From positions 248,001-312,000 of the forward strand of contig NC_026493.1 in NCBI RefSeq assembly GCF_000328475.2: a DNA stretch of 64,000 nucleotides, given 5' to 3'. Both the position numbers and the translations under genes were made by a program. Of the stretch, positions 1 through 8,384 are shown in pieces. The stretch comes from Mycosarcoma maydis (Eukaryota > Basidiomycota > Ustilaginomycetes > Ustilaginales). The notes below the pieces were generated by a model, which did no database searches, was not told the DNA's origin, and was given only the letters and a program-made list of their open reading frames with translations. How positions within the stretch are numbered: the first letter of the stretch is position 1; every line of letters begins with the position of its first letter.

Positions 1-1456
1 CGAAGTGGAAGTCGATATGACGGCTTCGCTGCTGGTTGGTTCGTTTTCACGCGAAGACGATGACGAAGACAAAGACGATGACGATGACGCGGATGGCCGA
101 GGAGATGGTGGTGGATCNNNNNNNNNNNNNNNNNNNNNNNNNNNNNNNNNNNNNNNNNNNNNNNNNNNNNNNNNNNNNNNNNNNNNNNNNNNNNNNNNNN
201 NNNNNNNNNNNNNNNNNCGAGAAAGTCGGTGTAGTGATGACACACAACATAGCAGCAGCGTACACAAAGGACGGAAGTGATCAACATCACACGTCCCCTT
301 GACGAGGCGACGACCCCAAGCAGAACAGGAACTGGGAGGTGAGGTGAGAAAGCAGGAGAGGAGAAAGAGAGCGTGGGGGGAAGGAGGGATGTTGCGCATG
401 GATCTGTCTGCGATCGTGGATACGCCGAGCAAGTATGTGCCTGAGGTATGCAAGCGCGCTGCGACGAGGTGGAATGGAGCACAGAGGGACAGAGGATGTA
501 GAGAAAAAACTTACGTGGACGTAGGCGTTGTACTCGTGCTTGATGTGGTTGGCGTATTGCTAGTCGAAGTTGTGGTGGGAACGCTCGATGACGAGGTGAA
601 TGTTGTGCTCGAAGAAGTACTCGATGAGGTTGGGGTGGTGGAGGTCGAGCTTGTGGTGCTCGATGTCGAACTCGACGTTGTCGACGTTGTCGACGTCGAC
701 GACTGTTGAAAAGGGATCAAGTTCAAAGCAGAGTGCCAAGGTCAGCTGCATGATTGACCCAGGAGGCAGCCATGGTGGCTACGCAGGGGTGAGGAGCGCA
801 TCGCAGTGCCTGAAGCAGGCTCCAATTGTGATGTCAGAGCAAAGGCATGTGGCCCTGCCTCCCCTGAAAGCTGGTAGAGCACCGAGGCGATGGATGCTGT
901 TGGCAAGATCGGAGCTTGAAGCTTACAGTGGAGACGGGGGCAGATGTGCTCGAAGTTGTTGGTGCAGATGTTGAGGTCGAACTTACACTCGTCGAAGATG
1001 CCGAGGACGATCTAGGAGCATGAAAGAGAGACGAATGCATGTGGAACAGTTAGGTCAGTTTCGATGTTCGCGTGCAACTACTGTGTGAAAAGAAGAAAGA
1101 CCAAGAATACTTACGTCGATGATGTCGATGAGGAATCTGTGGAAGTGGAAGTGGCAACGGTCGTGGTTTCTGAGGAGCGCAAAGTGGATGTGGAAGCCGA
1201 GGTTGCAACCGAATTGGACGTGGAGGTGGGTACGTTGTCAGATGTTGGTGTCGTGTCAGCCATGGTTGTGGTGAACAGAGCGGTTGGCGAGACGGGAAAA
1301 AACGAAGATGCGGAAGAGCGGGTAAAAAGGGACGGGAGAGAAGGGGTAGAGGTGGGACTGGAAGACGGAGAAGACAAAGATGCCTGCCTCGAGATTGATT
1401 TTGACGCCGTGGAGGGCGACGAGGAGTCCTGAGACAGGCTTTCACTCGAAACGACG
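1..1456 (-). CDS. Ser/Thr-rich (mucin-like) protein, 3' part of a multi-exon gene, partial
   Basis: Three exons can be joined with consistent phases on the minus strand: 1456-1115, 1011-927 and 702-515. Donors are GTAAGT, GTAAGC and GTAAGT; acceptors end in TTCAG, CCTAG and AACAG. A further Ser-rich exon is open from about 117 to the window edge, beyond the N gap. Translations are almost pure Ser/Thr with some Pro, Val and Ala, for example SSTSTTSTTSSSTSSTT. Such tracts are typical of O-mannosylated secreted or cell-wall proteins, but no catalytic domain, signal peptide or GPI signal is visible. The 5' end is unresolved: the frame of the 1456 exon has no ATG before an upstream stop, so at least one more exon lies further right. 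A short ATG exon at 1997-1986 followed by GTAAGT was considered, but its phase does not fit. Exon structure fairly certain, function unknown. Confidence 0.5.
118..217. other. Assembly gap (100 N)
   Basis: Exactly 100 N, a usual placeholder length, inside the Ser/Thr-rich gene. The flanking minus-strand sequence encodes Ser-rich repeats, so the gap probably marks a repeat that did not assemble. Its true length is unknown. Confidence 0.98.
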
Positions 1457-1710
1457 TTCGAGCTCACTCTGAACGAAAATGACCGGCGTAGTGATCAACC
1501 ATGTACCTCGTTTGCAGACCAAGCTAGGCGCTGATCAGTTCAGCGACGACTGAGCCAGCCACCAAGACGGCGTCACGGATACGACGGCGTAATAAAGCGG
1601 AAGCAACGAGACGCGGACGGTCGAGCGCGCACAGAGTATGCCCTCGACGAAGAAGAGGTGTAAACAAGGTGATGGCGAGAGAAGAAGGGCGAGGTGACGA
1701 TGTGTGTGTG

Positions 1711-1714
<4 letters not shown>

Positions 1715-1756
<42 letters not shown>
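1715..1756. repeat. (GA)n microsatellite
   Basis: About 20 uninterrupted GA dinucleotides, preceded by a short TG run. It lies upstream of the first recognisable exon of the Ser/Thr-rich gene on the minus strand, either in an intron or in the 5' region. Confidence 0.95.
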
Positions 1757-1759
<3 letters not shown>

Positions 1760-1997
1760 GGTGGGATGAACGGTACAGTCCAAAGCCGTACAACGTCGGT
1801 GGGATAAAAATGGAAAAAGGTGACAAGGTGGAAAAGGGGAGTGGCGGAACGGTAGGGTGATTTTTTCTCATTTAAAAATGATAATAAAAATTGGGGGGCA
1901 AGGAACGAGAATCGCAACGAGCGGCGCGATCGAGGGTAATCAGGGCATCAAAGGCGAGGTGGTGGGCGGCATCGCGTATACTTACGGACAGAGCCAT

Positions 1998-4170
1998 CCG
2001 GAAGAAGGATGGTAGAAAGGATAGGAATGAGTTGAGTGACCAGGTCCGCTGCAGATCCAAGTCACAGCGCAGCAAAAAGGCAGACAGAAAAAGACAGCGT
2101 CGAGATCGGTGCCGCCGATTTGAACACACAATCCAACCAAACCCCATTCATTGGCGGTAAGATCGCAAGTTATGCCGAAGAATCCAGTTACCGACGAGCA
2201 GACAAGGAAGCGGAAAAGCCGTTCGCCGCCAGTTCCGAGAGAGCACGCAAGCGCAGACCCAAATTGGTAGCCAGAACAGCGACGAGGGCAGGGATCAGAG
2301 AGAGGCAACGGGCAAAGCGTCACGCAAAAAGAAAAGAATCCGTAGCGGCGTCTTTGTCAACATTTGCGTGATTTTGGGAAGGATTCTCAGAGACAAGAAC
2401 CTCCTTAGATAGCAGTCGAGCTCGAAGCAAGCCAAGTTGCTCTGAATCGACGCGATCTACGAGCTCTTTCTGCAGCCCAAAGCTGCAAAGTACCTTGGCG
2501 CTCCGATTCGATCAAGACGAGACACGAAAGCCGTCGAGAAACTCAAAGCGAAGAAAGAGCAAGATAAGGGGACCGCTCAACTCGACAAAGCATAACCTAG
2601 ACGCAACATCCTAAAGATCCAGCTGATGGGCCATGCAAAGTCTACGCGGCCAACCACTTGTACCGCAACATTCATGGCTACTAATGGTGGATAGACTGAT
2701 TGGCCCACTAATTGGAACCAATGCAAGGTCATGATGGTCACGAGGCTGCTTGGCAAGCTGGACCAACATTTAGACCAGAGGACAATATGGGTCGGTATAG
2801 GCAGCAAGCAGACGGAGACGACTGGTCGTCGTTAGATCGACCACGAGGATGTGGTGCAGACAATCTGTTGCCGTTGCCAATGGGCCGGGGAATGGGCATG
2901 GTGGGGATGTATGATTGCACTTACCCATCTTGTCAAGAAATGATACTCTGCGTGGTGTCAGGCAGGTGATTAGCGGACGGGAGACAGAGGAAGCAGGCTG
3001 GTCGTGGCTGAAAAAGCGTCGGAACCGGCAACCTTGTTTGTTGTTGAGCTAAGGCGTAAGGTTGAGGTTGTAGAATGAATGAGTGATGAATGTGCTGTCT
3101 GCAATCGTGAATATCGGCAGTTCGCAGACAGGGCGCCAATTTAGGACCGAAAGTCTAGTTGTTCCTGCGGGATGGACGGCGATGTTATGCAGCTTTTGGC
3201 AAGCTGGTCGAGGAAAAGCAAGCGAGTTACAGAAGGTGCAGAAGGGTCAGACAACAAGGACACGCGGAATGTGTGATGTTCAGTCGTGAGTGGGATGATG
3301 GAGTGTGGGAAAGCAAAGGAGGGTAACAGCTTTTTGCCGTAATTTGATAGGCTAAATCAGTGCGGATCATTCACGATTGGCAGCGCAAAACGAATCACGA
3401 ATTCTGCACGCTGTCTCTCGATTTGCTCGGAAAAATGAAATCAAGCATCGATCGCCTCGCCAGCCTCTGATTTATTGGAGCTGTGCTGTACACAACTCAC
3501 ATTCGTGATTTGTGATGCCCAAACACGAGACGGTCTGTGTAATCGTGAATGTTTCGTTACATTCTTCTGCACCGCTTTTACATATTAAAATTATAACTAA
3601 CTAGATGAGGGTGAGCAACTGCGTGTGGCTCGATAGGAAGATGCAAGCTCCACACACCATCCAGAAACCTGACCGGTTCGTTATGACCATAACTACACGA
3701 ATGCCAATGAGAGCAATTTGAACAAGCGAGCATGACGACCAAGTTCTCTCTGAACCTTGTGATTTGTTGGCTGTTGTGACGGAAGCGAGGATAACCCTAT
3801 TTTCTTGGTTACGATCCGTGACTGCATGCACAGCGTCGCAATCGAGCGTCTGTGCTCTCGCTTTGGGATTCACGATTTTCGAGAACGCACTGTGAACTCA
3901 CCACTACACAATTCTGGGTCACGATACTCGTGACTAAACATGCCTGGTTTCATCATTCGTGATTCGTAATTTGAGGGTCCTGACACGCGAGAAAAGAGGG
4001 CTTCAACCATCGGATTCCACTAACAGCTTCGTTCAGATCATCAAGGGTTTCCTCCGATCGCAAAAGCCAATCTCCCGATCGATTTGAGTTTGCTCAGACT
4101 GCCTGTTCCTCTCTGCTCCGTAACTCTGCAGATTGCATGCTAAACTATCATCTGGCATTGCCTGAACGGA
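1998..4170. other. Gene-poor region with a possible decayed gene
   Basis: No intact gene is recognisable. Between about 2172 and 2950 on the plus strand are coding-like stretches broken by stops: an ATG-initiated piece starting MPKNPVTDEQTRKRK at 2172, then in a single frame IYELFLQPKAAKYLGAP (about 2457-2510), continuing to about 2950 with only a few stops. I could not assign a family. The 2.95-4.17 kb part holds only scattered TCGTGA/TTCACGA words (for example 3370, 3503, 3956). Confidence 0.4.
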
Positions 4171-5217
4171 TCATGATCTGGCAACTCGATAGCTCGCTCT
4201 CAAACGAGCGCGCAAATGCTGACCGCCTGTCAGCTCAGCGACGTTCGAGACACCTTTAGCCACGCATCGCTTTTGGAATTCGTCTCTGTCCATCAAATTA
4301 CCTTGACACCTTTGCCGCACATTCTCCGAGATTTCCAGTGGTATCAGCCGAGCATCTTCGTCTGGCTGACAAAAGTATGCTACTGAGAAACGAGAACCAC
4401 TCTCGGACTCGCTGCGGGGCAGCACCACTCGATGCTGTGTCGAACGGAACATTCCGGCGCTCCAAAACTCCATCGCATCGCCCACGTTGACCACGATGCA
4501 TCCTTTTTGAGGCGGAATGTCAACCCACTGGCCCGGCTGCATTTCGACTTGCAGCCCACCAACGTCCTTTTGAAAGAGTAACGTGCAGGAGCCGTAGTCC
4601 GAGTGAGAACCAGCACGGATGCTTGTAGTTGCCGATGTGTCAGTAGATGAATCGCAAACGGCAGTCGGAGGATAGTGAATCAGCCGCAATCGATCATGCT
4701 GGCCATGATGTGAATCGGCAAAGTATCTCGTAGGCAGATCTATCGCCTCCGCAAAGCCTGCTAAAACTGTATCGCAGACACCCTTGCATTTTTCGATGAA
4801 GGTCGCAATCGCTTCTCGATGCTGTGACAGTGTTGGCGGTAGCGTCTGTGAAGGCGGTCGATACTGCTCCTCAACTGTCGACGATCCCCCTTCAGCTCGA
4901 GAGAGGCCAGCGAGGTAGAACGACTCTTTGAGATCGCCTTCAGCCTTGCTCTTTGGATCAAGACGCTCTTGCATCATCGATGTGTAGCCCGTATTGTTAT
5001 TCCGGTCCTGGTGGCTCTGGCGCTCAGCTTCCGACTCATTTAGGAAGAACTCGGCACTTTGACTGAAGAGCAGATCGATTTCGTCCTGGTTGATACCATG
5101 GTGGGTGAGGTAGAAGAAGCCGGTCTTGACGACGGCATCCAAGATCCGTGCACCGAGGGGTGCTCCAGCGTCGTCGCTATGGAGTGAAATGATAGGAATC
5201 GGAGTTGCTTCGGCCAT
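4171..5217 (-). CDS. 2-oxoglutarate/Fe(II)-dependent dioxygenase (isopenicillin-N-synthase-like)
   Basis: A 348-residue member of the non-haem iron, 2-oxoglutarate-dependent oxygenase superfamily. The N-terminal DIOX_N-type part begins IPIISL and includes TGFFYLTHHGI. The catalytic jelly-roll carries the facial triad H205-x-D207 (GSHSDYGSC) and H262 (STQHRVVLP), and the 2OG-binding R276-x-S278 (RFSVAYF). The ATG at 5217 starts directly before the conserved domain. The frame stays open upstream to 5334 with a hydrophobic stretch but a non-ATG start, so I chose 5217. No intron is needed. The substrate cannot be read from sequence; relatives act on small metabolites, plant-hormone-like compounds or secondary metabolites. 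It is divergent from the D-amino-acid oxidase at 5576 with 358 bp between starts, so co-regulation is possible but unproven. Confidence 0.88.
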   Translation of the reverse strand: MAEATPIPIISLHSDDAGAPLGARILDAVVKTGFFYLTHHGINQDEIDLLFSQSAEFFLNESEAERQSHQDRNNNTGYTSMMQERLDPKSKAEGDLKESFYLAGLSRAEGGSSTVEEQYRPPSQTLPPTLSQHREAIATFIEKCKGVCDTVLAGFAEAIDLPTRYFADSHHGQHDRLRLIHYPPTAVCDSSTDTSATTSIRAGSHSDYGSCTLLFQKDVGGLQVEMQPGQWVDIPPQKGCIVVNVGDAMEFWSAGMFRSTQHRVVLPRSESESGSRFSVAYFCQPDEDARLIPLEISENVRQRCQGNLMDRDEFQKRCVAKGVSNVAELTGGQHLRARLRASYRVARS

Positions 5218-5575
5218 TCTGATAGCAAATGGGTTAAACTTCAGCGGTCCGCTCGGCCTCGATCTTTGGAGAAAAGTAGAAGAGACAGTCACGAGTAACA
5301 CAGTGACAGCGATCAAGCAAGAAACGTTGAGCAAACAGAGGTAAGGTCCCTTGGAACTGCGCTTTGTTTTAGTTTTTCTGCCTCAACAAGCAACTGTGCG
5401 CCCACTGAATTTCCCGGTGGAAAAGCCGGCCTGATACGGCAGTTACCAAGCCAATGAGATCAATTCAGAAACCACATATCTCCTTGGAGCCAACGTCGCT
5501 CCCGACCATCGCCACGCCTACTACTCGCGTACCTCGCCACGCTACTACCTCTGATCAGCATTGCCATCTAGCGCG
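5218..5575. promoter_or_regulatory. Shared divergent promoter region (dioxygenase / D-amino-acid oxidase)
   Basis: 358 bp between two divergent ATGs. No TATA box stands out and no TCGTGA repeat is visible. It is called regulatory only because it must hold the promoters of both genes. Confidence 0.5.
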
Positions 5576-6673
5576 ATGACAAATCAACTTCACGTAGTGG
5601 TCCTCGGCGCTGGAGTGCTTGGACTGACCGATGCCTTTGAGCTGCGCGAACGCGGCTACAGAGTGACCATCCTCGCACGCGATCTACCTTTCGACTCTTT
5701 CTCCCAGACCTTCGCCAGTCCTTGGGCTGGAGCCAACTGGTGTTCCTTCGCTACTCTCGACGACAAGCCAGCACAGCGTCGAGACGAAATCACGTTTAAG
5801 AAATGGCTCAAGCTTCACACGCGTTTACCAGAGGAAGTAATGGCAATAATGGAGTTTACCGATATCGGCCTCACCAAGCGAGATACCAAGGATGTATGGT
5901 TCAGCAACCTGACTCCTGAATTCAGCGTCCTGCCAGACGCCGATGAAATGGGAGCGCATGCAATCAAGTACAAATCTTTTACTATTAGCGTACCGCTGTA
6001 CACGCGCTGGTTGGTGTCGGAGTTGACTTCGACCAAGCCCATTCTCCTTGATGCTACGCGAGCCGGTCCGCCAGTAGAAATCCGACGATGCTCCACGCTA
6101 ACCAGCTTATCCGCTGTACGATCACTCGTACCAGGCTGCGATTTGGTAGTCAATGCGACAGGCGTAGGAGCGGCAGACTTGGCCGACGTACGCGATCCCA
6201 ACGTCTACCCAATTCGTGGACAAACCGTTCTTATCAATGTACCATCCTTCGCCTCCCCCAATCGCGCTGCTCGCTGCGTTATGAAGCTCTCCAAGCCCAA
6301 CGCCTACTACGTCATTCCACGAGCAAGGTCTGGGCAAGTCATCCTCGGTGGAAGCTTTGAACTTCGGCAATCATCCACCACCCCTGATCGCAACTTGGCG
6401 GAAAGGATCATGGAAGAGTGCGCAAAGCTGGTGCCTGAAATTGTACCCGAGGGAAAGACATGGAAAGATATCGACGTTGTTTCTCACAATGTCGGCTTGA
6501 GACCTGCTAGGGAGAATGGGGCTAGGGTTGAGTTGGAGAGGTTGGGAGGAAATGGGTTGACGGTGGTTCATTCGTATGGAATCGGTCCGGCAGGCTATCA
6601 GGCTAGTTTTGGTATCGCAAAGGAGGTGGCTGATCTGGTGGATAAGCATGCTGGTCGCCAGTCGAGGCTGTAG
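5576..6673 (+). CDS. DAO: D-amino-acid oxidase, probably peroxisomal
   Basis: A 365-residue FAD enzyme that would oxidatively deaminate D-amino acids to 2-oxo acids, ammonia and hydrogen peroxide. The FAD-binding Rossmann motif is GAGVLG at residues 11-16. The family-typical SPWAGANW follows at about residue 46. NATGVGAADL then YPIRGQ, the substrate-binding GLRPAR segment and the C-terminal signature VVHSYGIGPAGYQ also match the family. The protein ends in SRL, an accepted PTS1 variant, which agrees with the peroxisomal location of fungal DAOs. The ATG at 5576 is preferred to the in-frame TTG at 5561 because it sits just before the Rossmann strand. Single exon, normal length. A D-aspartate oxidase specificity cannot be excluded. 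Confidence 0.92.
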   Translation: MTNQLHVVVLGAGVLGLTDAFELRERGYRVTILARDLPFDSFSQTFASPWAGANWCSFATLDDKPAQRRDEITFKKWLKLHTRLPEEVMAIMEFTDIGLTKRDTKDVWFSNLTPEFSVLPDADEMGAHAIKYKSFTISVPLYTRWLVSELTSTKPILLDATRAGPPVEIRRCSTLTSLSAVRSLVPGCDLVVNATGVGAADLADVRDPNVYPIRGQTVLINVPSFASPNRAARCVMKLSKPNAYYVIPRARSGQVILGGSFELRQSSTTPDRNLAERIMEECAKLVPEIVPEGKTWKDIDVVSHNVGLRPARENGARVELERLGGNGLTVVHSYGIGPAGYQASFGIAKEVADLVDKHAGRQSRL

Positions 6674-7292
6674 GTAGGTCACATACAATGGAGTGAAGAG
6701 TGAACCCCCTATTCTGTGGTACATTGAGTCTGTTCAGTTTCATCTAATCGAGTCAAGCTCAAGCTCGAGTACAGGACTGAAGTGAGGCAACGCGCATCAC
6801 ACCGTCTCGCGCACCCCTGAGCGCATACATACCGCCGGAGTGCGGCATAAGAAGGCTCGTCTTGGGCTACCTTACCTTGAGGAGCTTCTCCAAAGCACGC
6901 TGAGCCATTCAGCTTCGAGCTCTGGACCCTGCACGTTTTCCACGTGGTTTGCGCAATCTGAACTTCTTGCGCTGTGGCTTGGCTGCCAGTCGACAGCAAA
7001 ACTCACAACATAACATACGTGATATCTGTTTACGGTCGTGTGTACGTGGTAAAAAGAAGAGCACATCCGCAGATCAGGACATTGAATGTGAAAGAAGTGA
7101 GGACCGCTCTGCAGTCCCGCACTTTTTCGTTTCTAACGAACGCAAAGGAAGGAGACAGACATGCCCAACGGTACCAGACCGCAGCGTCGAGAGCACCAAC
7201 AAAGGAATGAAACAGAAGTGAGTGGGCGAAGAAGCCCTGAATGGGAGAATGAACTGCTACGAAGCGAGAGACGACAAGACTGAATCAGACTT
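6674..7292. other. Intergenic, convergent 3' regions
   Basis: Lies between the tail-to-tail DAO and GH128 genes. I see no gene, repeat array or RNA structure; only short chance frames. Confidence 0.6.
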
Positions 7293-8384
7293 CTAGTTTG
7301 CGTAGGCGTAAGATCTGAAAAGCGAAGTCGGGTTGTTGCCATTGCTCAGACGCTGCGTCTCGCTGACGCCCTGCAAGTTCTGAATAACTGCAAATGGAGC
7401 CCAACCTTTGATCCAATCTTGACCATTCATGTAGGTGGCCATTTCGTTCGCGAAGGCATCGGTCTTGCTTTTATCGCACTGGTTGGACTCGGACGAGAAA
7501 TCTTGGCAAGAGAACTCGGTAACCCAAATGTCTTTACCAAAGGTCTTGTACCAATCCTGAAGGTATTGTTTGAAGTCGTCGCTCGAAGTTCCGTAGTAGT
7601 GAATGGCGATCGAGTCAAGCTTGTTGAATGTGTCGGGGCAAGTTTTTTGGAAGTTCTGGTACCACGTTTTACCGTCGGGCGCGTTGGTGGTTGAAGGACC
7701 CATGAGGTACCATCCCTTCTCCTTGAGTGGCAAAAGGTATTCCTCGATCAGCTTGCATCCGTCCTGCGGGCTGATGTCGGATTGGCCCTTCTGATTCACC
7801 TCGTTCATCGCCATGGCACACTTGTGCTGGTTGAACTTGGAATCAGGATTGTTGAGAACATTCTTCTTGAACGATTCGACGTTCCTCTGACCCCAAAGCA
7901 TGGGGCAGTACATGAGCTTGTCCACAGGAGCGTTGTCCCAACCAGGGGTGGAATCCCAGGAGTAGAACCAAGAAACCGAGCCAAAGTCAAAATTGTTGAT
8001 GGGCATACCGTTAGAGTTGGCCCAGCAAAGACCCATCTTTCCACCCGAAGTCTTTCCGTGAGCCGAGCTGCTGCTCGACGACGAAGAAGAAGAAGATGAA
8101 GATGAAGATGAAGAAGCGGCAGAAGAGTCGTCGGATGAAGAATCAGACTGAGACTTGGAGCTGGATGTAGAGCTCGATCCAGAACTGGCAGGCGACTTCA
8201 AGTTTGTCTCGACCTGCTTGGCCTTATGATCTTTGGAGTGGTGAGACGAGGAGCAGGTACCGTGAGCGTGATGCTTGTGGATGTGTCGGCGAACGACATT
8301 GGAGCTCTCAAGGCTGGACGCCGACACCATCGTGGTGCTGACAACGAGCGCTGCAAGCGCGAGCGAAGTGGAGAAGTACCTCAT
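7293..8384 (-). CDS. Secreted GH128 (Asl1-like) beta-1,3-glucanase
   Basis: A 363-residue protein. Residues 1-22 are a signal peptide. A dibasic RR at 32-33 is a likely Kex2 site and opens a His/Lys-rich stretch (RRHIHKHHAHG, then SSSHHSKDHK). A Ser-rich linker with a run of 17 Ser follows (about 66-107), then the catalytic domain from about residue 117 (MGLCWANSNG). GH128 landmarks are present: WFYSWDSTPGW, E195 in AMNEVNQ as acid/base and E290 in WVTEFSC as nucleophile. The domain runs to the C-terminus, with no GPI signal. The family hydrolyses beta-1,3-glucan and is common in fungal cell-wall remodelling. Single exon; the ATG at 8384 directly precedes the signal peptide. The His-rich pro-region is unusual and may bind metal or wall polymers (inference). 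Confidence 0.92.
   Translation of the reverse strand: MRYFSTSLALAALVVSTTMVSASSLESSNVVRRHIHKHHAHGTCSSSHHSKDHKAKQVETNLKSPASSGSSSTSSSKSQSDSSSDDSSAASSSSSSSSSSSSSSSSSAHGKTSGGKMGLCWANSNGMPINNFDFGSVSWFYSWDSTPGWDNAPVDKLMYCPMLWGQRNVESFKKNVLNNPDSKFNQHKCAMAMNEVNQKGQSDISPQDGCKLIEEYLLPLKEKGWYLMGPSTTNAPDGKTWYQNFQKTCPDTFNKLDSIAIHYYGTSSDDFKQYLQDWYKTFGKDIWVTEFSCQDFSSESNQCDKSKTDAFANEMATYMNGQDWIKGWAPFAVIQNLQGVSETQRLSNGNNPTSLFRSYAYAN

Noticed and set aside
1986..1997. Four-codon first exon (MALS) of the Ser/Thr-rich gene
   Set aside because: It has a good GTAAGT donor, but its phase 0 end meets an early stop when joined to the acceptor at 1456.
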